The translations under genes were made by a program, and so were the position numbers. DNA of 64,000 nucleotides. It comes from Ancylobacter pratisalsi. GTDB lineage: Bacteria; Pseudomonadota; Alphaproteobacteria; Rhizobiales; Xanthobacteraceae. The stretch covers positions 4,460,001-4,524,000 of the forward strand of contig NZ_CP048630.1 in assembly GCF_010669125.1 (NCBI RefSeq), written 5' to 3'. This document shows positions 54,352 through 63,631 of the stretch, one piece after another. The notes beneath the pieces were generated by a model, which made no database searches, was not told the origin of the DNA, and saw only the letters and a list, made by a program, of their open reading frames with translations. Position 1 is the first letter of the stretch. Each line of letters starts with the position of its first letter.

Positions 54352-55039
54352 CGGCCACCCACCTCCGGGAACGCCTCACCCCGCCGAACGGCGAGCCGGG
54401 GATGATTCTAACTCTCGAAGCATAGCATCCGAAGCCGCCACGAAAACACCCAAATTGAATCGCAGCGCCAGTTTGGAATAGCTTTAGCGCAGCGTCGCGA
54501 AGGCTCTCAGCCGAGCGCCGGTCTCGTCGTGAAGCACGATGTGGGCAGTTTCATCCCATGCGGTCGGCACGCGGTTTACTATTACCGTGTCGTTTCGCCT
54601 GGACGGGGAACACAGAGGCTGGATGAATGGGGCCAGCACGGTGTGTGCAATCCGGTGCGCACGCGCCATTCGCTTAGAATCGTTCGCGCACCCAGTCCGA
54701 CCGATAGCATCTCTGGCAGTCGAGACAGTTCGCATAGGTGGCGCCGCGACGTTCGATCACTTGATCGGCCGAGACGCCCGACATCTGGTGAAGGCCGTCG
54801 GTGTTCTACGTTCGAATTGCCGCCTGCCCGCCTCCAGCGACAAGTCGCGCAGACGGTCGATTCTTTATGCCTCGCCGCGCCTACGCGACCGACTCATCGA
54901 AGCTTCTTGGCGCATCTCGTGGCTCCCAAGGAGAGCCGCATCAAAGCTCCACTCACGGGCTTGATGTCACCATTCAGCGTCATATGTTCGAGCCACCCGT
55001 TTTGTCAGGCCAATCGCCCGACCCTTGCACGAGGACAGC
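54352..55039. other. Long intergenic region with no convincing gene
   Basis: About 690 bases between the cold-shock gene and gloA. On the minus strand are two short back-to-back ORFs: 54674-54784 (36 residues with the cysteine motif NCLDCQRCYRSDW) and 54487-54669 or so (61 residues, MARAHRIAHTVLAPF...). Neither has a good ribosome binding site or known family, so I do not call them genes. Plus-strand frames through the area are featureless. Confidence 0.4.
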
Positions 55040-55462
55040 ATGAAATTTCTTCATACCATGGTACGCGTGAGCGATGTCGACGCGGCACTCGACTTCTACT
55101 GCAACAAGCTGGGCCTGGAAGAAGTGCGCCGGAAGGACGTTCCTCAGGGGCGCTTCACACTGATCTTCCTCGCCGCACCTGGCCAGGAGGGGCTCGCCGA
55201 AGTGGAACTGACCCATAATTGGGATTCGGAAGCCTATGGCGAAGGTCGCAATTTCGGCCATTTGGCCTTCGAGGTCGACGATATCTATGCGACCTGCAAG
55301 AAGCTCCATGATGCCGGAGTGACCATCAATCGTCCGCCACGTGATGGCTACATGGCGTTCGTCCGCTCGCCGGACAACATTTCGATCGAGCTGCTTCAGA
55401 AGGGCGACGCTCTCCCGCCGCAGGAGCCTTGGGCTTCGATGGCAAACACCGGGAAGTGGTGA
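55040..55462 (+). CDS. gloA: Lactoylglutathione lyase (glyoxalase I)
   Basis: 140-residue VOC metalloenzyme isomerising the glutathione-methylglyoxal adduct. Metal ligands fit GloA: His5 (FLHTMVRV), Glu56 (EVELTHN), His74 ([10 protein letters not shown]) and Glu117 (ISIELLQ). GAGG lies six bases before ATG 55040. Length and ligand set match nickel-type bacterial glyoxalase I. Confidence 0.92.
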   Translation: MKFLHTMVRVSDVDAALDFYCNKLGLEEVRRKDVPQGRFTLIFLAAPGQEGLAEVELTHNWDSEAYGEGRNFGHLAFEVDDIYATCKKLHDAGVTINRPPRDGYMAFVRSPDNISIELLQKGDALPPQEPWASMANTGKW

Positions 55463-55677
55463 TCGACCGCTGAACCGCGCCGCGAACGATGCGCCCGTCG
55501 CAACCACAGCAGCGAACAACGTTCTTTGAACACGAGGATCGCCATCCCTTCGCGACGCAAACCGCCTGCAGGCCTGCAGGCATTGCCGCTCGGAACGCGC
55601 TGCGTGCGTGCCTGTGTATCGTGTCGATCAGGTGCTTGTGCAAAGCGCATCCCGCCCCTATAAGGTGCCCCGCCTGC

Positions 55678-55752
55678 GCGCCCTTCGTCTATCGGTTAGG
55701 ACGCCACCCTTTCACGGTGGAGAGAGGGGTTCGACTCCCCTAGGGCGCGCCA
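55678..55752 (+). tRNA. tRNA-Glu (TTC)
   Basis: Plus-strand cloverleaf: acceptor GCGCCCT pairs with AGGGCGC, anticodon stem CCACC/GGTGG with loop CTTTCAC (anticodon TTC), T arm AGGGGTTCGACTCCCCT, discriminator G and encoded CCA (55750-55752). Confidence 0.95.
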
Positions 55753-55886
55753 GCACCGCCGAATGTACTCCGTGATGCGACGTGGCTGCCAAGAGTCGTC
55801 CGGAGCAAGGGCAGCAAATAACCGCGCCAAACAATTCTTGTCGCCCGTAGATTTGCTGCGACGGCAGTACGACGCTGTCGCCCCTA

Positions 55887-56933
55887 TCATAGGGGAAGCC
55901 CAGGAAGGGGCGCCCCGGGTGAGCGCGATTCGACATTAGCGGCGGAAGCCTCGCCGCAAGGTGTTGCCGGTACGAAGACAAGACTTTGTGCGGGCAAGGC
56001 CAGGGCAAGCCCGTCTGCTTTGCAGTGGCCGTGGATGAGCTCGATGATCTCGTTCTTGGCGAGCTTTCCCACGGCGAGGCTGGCAACGTGGAACTGCAGC
56101 TCCACCTCGATCGCGACGGCGTCGATGGCTGTCAGGGCAACGGCCGGCGAGGGATCCTTCACGATGCGGATGCTGGATTGCAGCACGCTGCGCATCGCCT
56201 CCTCGATCAGTCGCGGGCTCTGCACGGCGGCGAAGCGCACGCCCAATTTGATCTGATGAGTCTCATCGGTGCGGCTGAGACTGGTCAGGACCTGTCTCGC
56301 CAGCGTGCTGTTGGGCAGCACGACGACATTGTTCGCCACAGTCAGCAGGTTGGTGGAGCGCCAGTTGGTCTCGGTGACACGGCCGGCGGTGCCGTCGCTC
56401 AGCTGCACCCAGTCGCCTATTGCATAGGCCTTGCCGAGCGTCAGCGCGATGCCTGAAAAGACATCGCCGAGCGTGTTCTGTAGCGCCAGACCCAATGTGA
56501 GGGCGACCACGCCCGAGGTCGTCACCAGCGAGGCAACGGGCATGCCGAAGACGAAACCCATCACCGACAGCGCCACGCCGAGATAGATGACGGCAACGGC
56601 CATGTCCAAGATGAGATGGGCTTCCCGGGGCTTGCGGTTGAGCCGGACATAAATGTGGATGAGACCGATGATCGTCCAAGCGAGATGGGTCCACCAAAGA
56701 ACTCTGGCCGACTTCGACAGCAGGGCAGCGAAACCCTCCGTATGGACGTCATCGGGCTGATGCGGCGCGATGCCTCCGGTATAGACGACGAGGCACATGC
56801 CGGCGAAGACCAGGATCTGGCCGATCAGGCGACCTGTCGGGCGGCTGCGGCCCTGAAGGTGCCAGATGACGATGCCGGCAATGCCCAGGATGTTGATCAG
56901 GGCAAGCGGCAGGTAGTGGTCATCGCCAGACAT
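55887..56933 (-). CDS. MscS-family mechanosensitive channel
   Basis: 348-residue inner-membrane protein. Five hydrophobic helices in the first 150 residues (about 8-26, 35-53, 77-95, 107-125, 130-150), then the MscS pore helix region VVALTLGLALQNTLGDVFSG and the beta domain (AYAIGDWVQLSDGTAGRVTETNWRST). The cytoplasmic alpha/beta part runs to about 320. No cyclic-nucleotide domain is fused. The ribosome binding site before ATG 56933 is poor. The tRNA-Glu gene lies downstream. Confidence 0.88.
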   Translation of the reverse strand: MSGDDHYLPLALINILGIAGIVIWHLQGRSRPTGRLIGQILVFAGMCLVVYTGGIAPHQPDDVHTEGFAALLSKSARVLWWTHLAWTIIGLIHIYVRLNRKPREAHLILDMAVAVIYLGVALSVMGFVFGMPVASLVTTSGVVALTLGLALQNTLGDVFSGIALTLGKAYAIGDWVQLSDGTAGRVTETNWRSTNLLTVANNVVVLPNSTLARQVLTSLSRTDETHQIKLGVRFAAVQSPRLIEEAMRSVLQSSIRIVKDPSPAVALTAIDAVAIEVELQFHVASLAVGKLAKNEIIELIHGHCKADGLALALPAQSLVFVPATPCGEASAANVESRSPGAPLPGLPL

Positions 56934-57003
56934 GGGGGAGATTCGCCGGGATTGCTTGCGGTAGACCGCACCGGCCGAGCCGGGTTGATGCGGGATTGGG
57001 TGT

Positions 57004-57042
57004 ACCGGAGCATCTCTACGTTCGGCGCGGAGATGCTCCGGT
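57004..57042. repeat. 13-bp perfect inverted repeat between the mscS and MBL genes
   Basis: Arms 57004-57016 (ACCGGAGCATCTC) and 57030-57042 (GAGATGCTCCGGT) with a 13-base loop. It sits 14 bases after the MBL-fold gene stop on the minus strand and 71 bases before the mscS start. No T-tract follows, so it may be a factor-dependent terminator, an mRNA 3' stabiliser or an operator for mscS. Confidence 0.8.
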
Positions 57043-57055
57043 CGGCGCCAGGGAC

Positions 57056-57973
57056 TCAGTAGTCCCAGAAGACCGGCACCCAGCGGAAGTGGTCGCCCTC
57101 GACCGCCACATGACCGACCGACGGGAACGGCAGGTGAGTGGCTACCAGCGATGATCCCGTCGTCGCCAGCTCCTTCAAAAGACGGATCCGGACGCGGGCC
57201 GCCTCTTCGGGGTCATGTTCGAAGCCGTTGTACCATTCGGGGTGTTCGAACCCGACCGCGAACACGGCATCGCCGGCGAACATGAGCCGGTCGTCGCCGG
57301 ACGCTACGCGGACCACGCTGTGGCCGGGGGTGTGGCCGCCGGTGCGAGAGACAACCACGCCCGGCGCCACCTCGGCTTCCTGGTCGAACAGCCGCAGATG
57401 GCTCTCATACTCTTTCGCGAAGCGCTTCGCGGTTACGCGAAGCGCGTCCGGGAACCCCGCCGGCATATTGACGTGCGAGAAATCGGGCGCCTTCCAGAAC
57501 TCGACCTCGGCGGCGGCCACATGGATCCGCAGATCCGGACGCAGCCGATCCTTGACTCCGTCGATGAGGAGTCCGCCGACATGATCCATGTGCATGTGGG
57601 TCAGGATCACGTCGGTCACCGTCGCCAGGTCGATGCCCACGGCCGCGAGCCGCTTGATCAGTTGGCCGGCCCGCGGCAGATTCAGGTCCGGGTCAAGGCC
57701 GAGCCCGGCATCGACGAGGATGGTCTGCTCGCCACTGCGGACCACGACCACGTTCAGCGCCCAGTCGAAAGCCTCAGTTGGCAGGAACATGTCATTCAGC
57801 CACGTCGCTCGTGCCGCCGGCTCGACATTGTGTCCCAACATCTTGGTCGGAAGCGGCAGCACGCCGTCGCTGATGATCAGCACGTCGATCTCGCTGACCC
57901 GCACCGCGTAGCGCGACGGCACCAGTTCTTCGTGTCCCGTTCGACGGGGGGCGGAGGTATTTTGCACGTTCAT
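57056..57973 (-). CDS. MBL-fold metallo-hydrolase
   Basis: 305-residue metallo-beta-lactamase-fold enzyme. Metal motif THMHMDHVGG at 125-134, then SRTGGHTPGHS, the bridging Asp in FAGDAVF and His in ATHLPFPSVGH. The pattern resembles lactonase/hydrolase members such as AHL-lactonase-like proteins, but the substrate is not readable. AGGAG precedes ATG 57973; start MNVQNTSAP. The N-terminal region (EIDVLIISDGVLPLP) is typical of the secondary-metabolite branch. Third gene of the minus-strand cassette. Confidence 0.85.
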   Translation of the reverse strand: MNVQNTSAPRRTGHEELVPSRYAVRVSEIDVLIISDGVLPLPTKMLGHNVEPAARATWLNDMFLPTEAFDWALNVVVVRSGEQTILVDAGLGLDPDLNLPRAGQLIKRLAAVGIDLATVTDVILTHMHMDHVGGLLIDGVKDRLRPDLRIHVAAAEVEFWKAPDFSHVNMPAGFPDALRVTAKRFAKEYESHLRLFDQEAEVAPGVVVSRTGGHTPGHSVVRVASGDDRLMFAGDAVFAVGFEHPEWYNGFEHDPEEAARVRIRLLKELATTGSSLVATHLPFPSVGHVAVEGDHFRWVPVFWDY

Positions 57974-58086
57974 GTTCGTCTCCTGCTGAGGGGATGGAGC
58001 CGACCCGGTCGGTTCCGATGACGGTCTGGGGCTGTGGAGAGGTGATCTGGGCGCGAACAGCGATGCGCGCGCGGCATTGGTCGCGC

Positions 58087-59292
58087 CTAGAGGTCGGTGA
58101 CGCGCTCGGGATCCGCCGAGGCGAGGGCTACGTCGCGCTGGGCACGAGGCGGGTAGATCCACACCGTGTTGATCTCCTGCTTCATCTTCTTGGCCTCGGC
58201 ACCGACGAACTCGACGTGGCGGTCCCAGCCGCGCGTGAACAGCGCGCCGGCGTCGCCGAGGTCGAGGCAGGTCACATAGGCTTCCTGGTGATAGGGGATG
58301 GTCGGCACGCCCAGCAGCTCGGCGGCGGCGTTGTGGCCGGCGAAGGCACCCATGCGGGTGGCGTGCTGGCAGGACATCAGCGCGTAGTTGCCGATGTCGT
58401 CGCACGCCGCCTTTGCGGCATCGCCGGTGGCGAAGACGCCGCCGACGCCTGGAACGCGCAGGGCGCGGTCGACGAGGAGCCGGCCGGAATTGTCGCGCTC
58501 GGCCGGAATCTGCTGGGTCAGCGGCGCGGCGCGCATGCCGGCGGCCCAGACCACCGTCGCGCTCTCGATGCGCTCGCCGCTGGCGAGCGTCACGCCGCCC
58601 GCATCCACCGAAGCGACGCCGGCGCCGAGGCGCGTCTCCACGCCCACCTTGCGCAGGGCGTTCTCGATGACCGGGCGCGGACCGGCGCCCATGTCGGGCG
58701 CGATGGCGTCGTTGCGGTCGACGATGACGACGCGGATGGCGGCGTTGTCGCCGAAGATAGTCCGCAGGCGCGCCGGCATTTCCGTCGCCGCCTCGATGCC
58801 GGTGAAGCCGCCTCCGGCGACGACGACGGTGTCGCGTGCGGCCGACGCCGGCTGGCGCGCCAGTGCGTGCAGGTGGCGGTCGAGTGTAACCGCGTCGTCG
58901 AGTTGGTCGACGGCGAATACATAATCGGTGATCCCCGGAATGTCCGGGCGGAACAGCCGGCTACCGGTGGCGAGCACCAGCCGGTCATACGTCAGCGTCC
59001 TGCGTTCGCCGCCACCGGTGACGATCCCCACCGAATTGGACCGGGTGTCGACCGTCTCGGCGGTGCCCTGCACATAGCGGACGTCGATCTCCTCCAGCAC
59101 CGGCAGCAACGGCGCCGTCAGCGTCTCGGGCTTGGGCTCATAGAGGCGCGGACGAACCACCAGCGTCGGCTGCGGCGCCACCAGTTCGATCTCGAGCTCC
59201 TCGGGCGAGATGCCCTGGAGATCGCGCAGGCGCGCGGCGGAAAGAGCGGCATACATGCCGGCGAAGCCGGAGCCGATGATGACCAGTCGCAT
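58087..59292 (-). CDS. FAD/NAD-dependent oxidoreductase, NADH-dehydrogenase (Ndh)-like
   Basis: 401-residue pyridine-nucleotide-disulphide-type flavoprotein. FAD motif IGSGFAGMYAAL at 6-17, second nucleotide motif VVVAGGGFTGIEAATEM near 160, and FATGDAA near 295 closing the FAD site. No redox CxxC pair, so it is of the Ndh/FSP type reducing quinone or a soluble acceptor, not a disulphide. ATG 59292 gives the standard start MRLVIIGSG. Sits between the MBL and alpha/beta hydrolase genes, 106-113 bases apart, same strand. Confidence 0.85.
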   Translation of the reverse strand: MRLVIIGSGFAGMYAALSAARLRDLQGISPEELEIELVAPQPTLVVRPRLYEPKPETLTAPLLPVLEEIDVRYVQGTAETVDTRSNSVGIVTGGGERRTLTYDRLVLATGSRLFRPDIPGITDYVFAVDQLDDAVTLDRHLHALARQPASAARDTVVVAGGGFTGIEAATEMPARLRTIFGDNAAIRVVIVDRNDAIAPDMGAGPRPVIENALRKVGVETRLGAGVASVDAGGVTLASGERIESATVVWAAGMRAAPLTQQIPAERDNSGRLLVDRALRVPGVGGVFATGDAAKAACDDIGNYALMSCQHATRMGAFAGHNAAAELLGVPTIPYHQEAYVTCLDLGDAGALFTRGWDRHVEFVGAEAKKMKQEINTVWIYPPRAQRDVALASADPERVTDL

Positions 59293-59398
59293 GAGAACTA
59301 CTCCTGTGAGGGATTCGGAAGGGCGCACGTCGCCGCCGCCGCCGCCCGTCGGGGCGGGGGGGCGTTCGGCTGCGATGCGTGGATGCGAGGAGGAAGCG

Positions 59399-60364
59399 TC
59401 AGCCCGCTATGAAGGCGAGCAGCTCGGTGGCGACGAGATCGGCATGGGTGGTGCAGATACCGTGCGGCAGCTTCTCAAAGGTCTTGAGCGTGCCGTTTTT
59501 CACGAGTTTCGCCGAGAGCGGGGCGGAGTCGGCGATCGGCACGATCTGGTCGTCGGTGCCGTGCATCACCAGCGTCGGCACGGTGATGCGGGTGAGATCG
59601 TCGGTGAAGTCGGTCTCGGAGAAGGCGCGGATGCCGTCATACTGTGCCTTGGCGCCGCCCATCATGGCCTGGCGCCACCAGTTCCAGATGACCGCCTGTG
59701 ACGGCTCGGCACCGGACCGGTTGTAGCCGAAGAACGGGCCGCTGGCGAAATCGAGATAGAACTGCGAGCGGTTGGCGGCGAGCTTCGCGCGCAAGTCGTC
59801 GAACACCTCGGCCGGTAGTCCGCCGGGATTGGCAGTCGTCTTCACCATCAGTGGCGGCACGGCGCTGATCAGCACCAGCTTGGCGACGCGGTCCTTGCCG
59901 TGGCGCGCAACGTAACGGGTAGCCTCGCCGCCGCCGGTGGAGTGGCCGACATGGACGACGTTGCGGAGATCGAGATGCTCGACCACCGCCGCAACGTCCG
60001 CTGCGTAGTGGTCCATGTCATGGCCGTCGCTCACTTGGGTCGAGCGCCCGTGCCCGCGCCGGTCATGGGCGATGACGCGATAGCCTCTGCCGACGAAATG
60101 GAGCATCTGCGCGTCCCAATCGTCGGAGGAGAGCGGCCAGCCATGATGGAAGAAGATCGGCTGTCCGGTCTTCGGGCCCCAGTCCTTGTAGAAGATCTCA
60201 ACGCCGTCCTTGGTGGTGACGGTACGCATGGTCCTGCTCCTTTCAGCGAGGGGGTCATTGCCAGCGCCCTCGGCCGACGAGATGCGGACCGTCGCGGACA
60301 TCGCGCCGGCGATGGCCGTCACGAGGACGTTGCGGCGCGACAGGTGGGGGAGATTTCCGGTCAT
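59399..60364 (-). CDS. Tat-exported alpha/beta hydrolase (non-haem chloroperoxidase/arylesterase family)
   Basis: 321-residue protein. Twin-arginine signal [15 protein letters not shown] at 9-23, then an alpha/beta-hydrolase domain from about 46: oxyanion [11 protein letters not shown], nucleophile Ser142 in GHSTGGGE, acid Asp in [10 protein letters not shown] and His in [10 protein letters not shown]. Close to the cofactor-free haloperoxidase/arylesterase branch, which hydrolyses esters or makes peracids. AAAGGAG precedes ATG 60364. The Tat signal is unusual for this family and suggests a periplasmic role. The second ATG in MRTVTTKDG would give a cytoplasmic form. Confidence 0.82.
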   Translation of the reverse strand: MTGNLPHLSRRNVLVTAIAGAMSATVRISSAEGAGNDPLAERSRTMRTVTTKDGVEIFYKDWGPKTGQPIFFHHGWPLSSDDWDAQMLHFVGRGYRVIAHDRRGHGRSTQVSDGHDMDHYAADVAAVVEHLDLRNVVHVGHSTGGGEATRYVARHGKDRVAKLVLISAVPPLMVKTTANPGGLPAEVFDDLRAKLAANRSQFYLDFASGPFFGYNRSGAEPSQAVIWNWWRQAMMGGAKAQYDGIRAFSETDFTDDLTRITVPTLVMHGTDDQIVPIADSAPLSAKLVKNGTLKTFEKLPHGICTTHADLVATELLAFIAG

Positions 60365-60459
60365 CGTCTGTCTCCTTTGGCCGGTGGCACGAGATTGGTT
60401 TAGCGCGGCGTGTACGGCGCTGACCGAGAGCGATTGCCGTGGTTCGAGAGCGATTGCCG

Positions 60460-61410
60460 CTAACGTGCGCGGCGCCGCCATTCGCTCGGCGTCTCGCCGG
60501 TCAGGCGTCTGAAGGCGGCGGCGAAAGCGGATTGCGAGCCGTAGCCGAGCGCCACCGCGATCGACACGACCGGCTCGTCGGTATCGCGTAGCAGCGTCAT
60601 CGCCTGCGCCAGCCGGTGCTGCCGCAGCCACGCATGCGGCGAAAGCCCGGTGCTCTGCTTGAAGGCGCGGCAGAAATGAAAGCGCGACAAGCGCGCGTCG
60701 GCGGCGAGCGCGGCGAGTGACAGGTCGGCGTCGCTGTCCGAGCGCAGGCGCTCGATAGCGCGGCGCAGCGCCGTCGGCGACAGCCCGCCCAATGCCGGCT
60801 GGTGGCTGGCGGGAGCGCCGGTGTGCACGGATAGAATCCGCGTCGCCAGAAGCTCGGTGAGCTGCTGCCGGAACAGTGCGTCGAGGGCCTCGCTGCCGTC
60901 GAGGACCTCCGCCGCGCTCATCAAGAGGCGGGAGGTCGTCGGGTCGAGATGGCCGGTGCGCTCCAGCAGGGGCGCGGGCCGGGACGTATCGGCCTCGGCG
61001 GCCACACGCTCCAGGATCGCGTGCGGGAGATAGAGCTGGAGCACGTTAACCTCGCCGCCGATGTCCCAGCGCGAGCTCGTGCCGGAGGGGATGATCGTCA
61101 CCACGCCGGGGCGCGCCATCCCGGATACGAGCGATCTGCCCGTCCGGCGCTCCAGGCGCTGCATCGTGCCGATATAGGTCATGATGACGTGGTCCTTCAT
61201 CGGCTCGACCACGTCGTGCAGTTCGCCGTGCTTCCAATGGGCGAAGGAGCTGCCGGACAATTCGGTGACGATGCGGCGCGGCGTGGTACCGAGGACGCGC
61301 GCCATCTCGTCCGCCGAGGGCCGGGCGCCGGCCCAAGGCTGTTCCTCGGTGGGCTCTGAAGTGCGGAACAGATCCTCTATCGAGGGTACGCGCAGGATGG
61401 CCTTGTCCAT
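60460..61410 (-). CDS. AraC-family transcriptional regulator
   Basis: 316-residue regulator. The N-terminal 200 residues are a ligand-binding domain ([24 protein letters not shown] in the cupin part); the C-terminal 100 hold two helix-turn-helix units: [23 protein letters not shown] and [32 protein letters not shown] (quoted in part). ATG 61410 is preferred to an upstream start. It lies 95 bases upstream of the Tat-hydrolase gene on the same strand and probably controls the cassette; a 152-base divergent region faces the winged-helix regulator. Confidence 0.88.
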   Translation of the reverse strand: MDKAILRVPSIEDLFRTSEPTEEQPWAGARPSADEMARVLGTTPRRIVTELSGSSFAHWKHGELHDVVEPMKDHVIMTYIGTMQRLERRTGRSLVSGMARPGVVTIIPSGTSSRWDIGGEVNVLQLYLPHAILERVAAEADTSRPAPLLERTGHLDPTTSRLLMSAAEVLDGSEALDALFRQQLTELLATRILSVHTGAPASHQPALGGLSPTALRRAIERLRSDSDADLSLAALAADARLSRFHFCRAFKQSTGLSPHAWLRQHRLAQAMTLLRDTDEPVVSIAVALGYGSQSAFAAAFRRLTGETPSEWRRRAR

Positions 61411-61562
61411 CGGTCCACGCTCACGGCTCGGTTGCTTGGTAAGTGCAGAGTGCGTCCGGGCCCGCACGAAGTCCTTGCGGCGGGGTTGGATTGGTCTTGC
61501 TTTTGCGTCCAAAAGGGCGGCACGCGCCGGCCTAATGGAAAAAGCTGCGTCCACACCATGAT

Positions 61563-63203
61563 ATGAAGACCGGCTGGAGAACCGCGGAGAATTGCTCAGC
61601 TCTGCGGATCGGCCGATGGAGCGGTGGATTGAAGTATCATTTCGCAGACTGCGTGCTCGACCTCGATCGACGGGAGCTGACTCGCGGGTCGCAGTCGGTC
61701 GCCGTCGGACCGCAGGTCTTCGATCTTCTGGTGCATCTCGTCGAGAACCACGAACGAGTTGTGAGCAAGGACGGCCTGCTCGATGCGATCTGGAACGGGC
61801 GCATCGTCTCCGAATCCACGCTGACCAGCCACATCAACGCGGTGCGCAAGGCGATCGGCGACAGCGGCGCCGAGCAGCGCCTTGTGCGCACCGTCGCCCG
61901 CAAGGGATTCCGCTTCGTCGGCGAAATCCGGCAGGTGGGGGTGCCAGAGGCCTTGCGAGAAGCCCCGGTCATGCCACAAAGCGCCATCCTGGCGACAGCC
62001 GTGACGGCGCACAAGCCTTCCATCGCCGTGATGCCGTTCCAGAATCTCAGTGGCGACCCCGAGCAGGACTATTTTGCCGATGGCATGGCGGAAGAGATCA
62101 TCACCGCCCTGTCGCGCGTGCGCTGGCTGTTCGTGATCGCGCGCAATTCGAGCTTCGCCTATCGCGGCCGCCCGGTCGACGTGAAGCAGATCAGCCGGGA
62201 GCTGGGCGTCACCTATGTTCTCGAAGGCAGCGTGCGCAAGGCCGCCGACCGCATCCGCATCACCGGCCAGCTCGTCAATGCCAGCACCAACGGCTATCTC
62301 TGGGCCGACCGCTTCGAGGGCGCCCTCGACGACATCTTCACGCTGCAGGATCGCATCTCCGGAAATGTCGTCGGCGCCATCGCCCCCCAGATGGAACTGG
62401 CGGAGATCGAGCGCGCCCGGCGCAAGCCCACCGAAAATCTCAGCGCCTATGACTGCTATCTGCGCGGCCTCGCGCATCTCCACCGCGGCGGCAATGAATC
62501 CGTCGAGGCGGCATTGCCGCTGTTCCGCAAGGCGATTGAGCTCGATGCGGAATTTGCGCCGCCTTACGCAATGGCCGCCTGGGGCTATTTCTGGCGCAAG
62601 GTCAATGGCTGGACGACCGATCCGGTGCAGGAGACGGCCGACGGCATAGTCCTCGCCCGCCGCGCCGTGGAACTCGGCCGGGACGACGCGGTGGTGCTGG
62701 CGAGGGCCGGCCACGCGCTTGCCCATCTCGCGGGCGAGTTCGACAGCGGCATCAGTCTTCTGGACCGGGCGCTGTTCCTCAATCCCAACCTAGCGCCGGC
62801 CTGGTTCCTCGGCGGGTTCCTGCAGGTCTGGCACGGCAAGCCGGAAGGGGCGATCGAGTATTTCGAGCACGCTATGCGCCTCAGCCCCGTCGATCCCGAG
62901 CTCTACCGGATGCAGGCCGGGATCGCGATGGCGCATCTCTTCGCCGGCCGTTTCGAGACCGCGTCCCTTTGGGCGGACCAGGCCCAGCGGAACCTGCCGA
63001 GCTTCCTCATGGCCGTGGCCACCGGAGCGGCGAGCCTGGCGCTGTCGGGCCGCACGGAGGAGGCCCGCCGGACCATGGACCAGTTGCGCGAGCTGGGCCC
63101 CGCGCTGCGCCTCTCCAGCCTGAAGGGCTGGCTGCCGATCCGGCGGCAGGAGGACTTCGCCCTGTTCGCTGACGGCCTGCACAAAGCCGGCCTTCCCGAC
63201 TAG
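61563..63203 (+). CDS. Winged-helix (OmpR-type) regulator with TolB-N-like and TPR domains
   Basis: 546-residue one-component regulator. An OmpR/CadC-type winged helix spans about 24-120 (VFDLLVHLVENHERVVSKDGLL, ESTLTSHINAVRKAIGD), a TolB-N-like adenylate-cyclase-associated domain about 150-270 (KPSIAVMPFQNLSGDPEQDYFADGMAEEI in part; VTYVLEGSVR, GYLWADRF) and helical TPR-like repeats to the end. No transmembrane helix is obvious. ATG 61563 adds 22 residues before the domain; TTG 61629 (LKYHFADC) with GGAG upstream is an equally good start. Divergent from the AraC gene. Confidence 0.82.
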   Translation: MKTGWRTAENCSALRIGRWSGGLKYHFADCVLDLDRRELTRGSQSVAVGPQVFDLLVHLVENHERVVSKDGLLDAIWNGRIVSESTLTSHINAVRKAIGDSGAEQRLVRTVARKGFRFVGEIRQVGVPEALREAPVMPQSAILATAVTAHKPSIAVMPFQNLSGDPEQDYFADGMAEEIITALSRVRWLFVIARNSSFAYRGRPVDVKQISRELGVTYVLEGSVRKAADRIRITGQLVNASTNGYLWADRFEGALDDIFTLQDRISGNVVGAIAPQMELAEIERARRKPTENLSAYDCYLRGLAHLHRGGNESVEAALPLFRKAIELDAEFAPPYAMAAWGYFWRKVNGWTTDPVQETADGIVLARRAVELGRDDAVVLARAGHALAHLAGEFDSGISLLDRALFLNPNLAPAWFLGGFLQVWHGKPEGAIEYFEHAMRLSPVDPELYRMQAGIAMAHLFAGRFETASLWADQAQRNLPSFLMAVATGAASLALSGRTEEARRTMDQLRELGPALRLSSLKGWLPIRRQEDFALFADGLHKAGLPD

Positions 63204-63631
63204 TGAGCCGCAACGATCGAAGGCTTCAGCATTCGTTTCATAACAGCGTACGGACCATGTGATCGACGTGAACCGCGTCACCGAGCCAAGCCCATTATTC
63301 GGACATTCCTAAGTCGTAGAGATTTCAATAATATAGGTGTTCGCAGTTTCACCTTGGTCGGCGCGCCAAACACCGTCGATAGACTGCGGCATCACGACAT
63401 TGCCGCTGAATGCCGGCATACAGCGCTTGACTGGCCAGCAGACCGCACGCCTTCAGGGCTTCGTTCTAAAACCCCTGTCTGAAGTCACTCCTTCGCCCTA
63501 CGGCGGCGCTGGAGCGCCTTGGCGCAACATCGAGACAGATCGTCGCTCGCCTGAATCTGCGCTCCAACATCCGAATTCATAACCTCCTTAGCCTCGTAGC
63601 CGGCTTGAGCGCGCAGATATGGGCACTGCCT
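63204..63631. other. Intergenic region between regulator and amidase genes
   Basis: About 430 bases between two converging genes. A 36-codon minus-strand frame (MPAFSGNVV...) and a plus-strand frame at 63337-63582 show no motif or ribosome binding site and are rejected. The stretch near 63320-63345 is AT-rich (TTTCAATAATATAGG). Nothing else recognised. Confidence 0.4.

Noticed and set aside
63337..63582. 81-codon plus-strand frame before the amidase fragment
   Set aside because: No recognisable motif and no good ribosome binding site.
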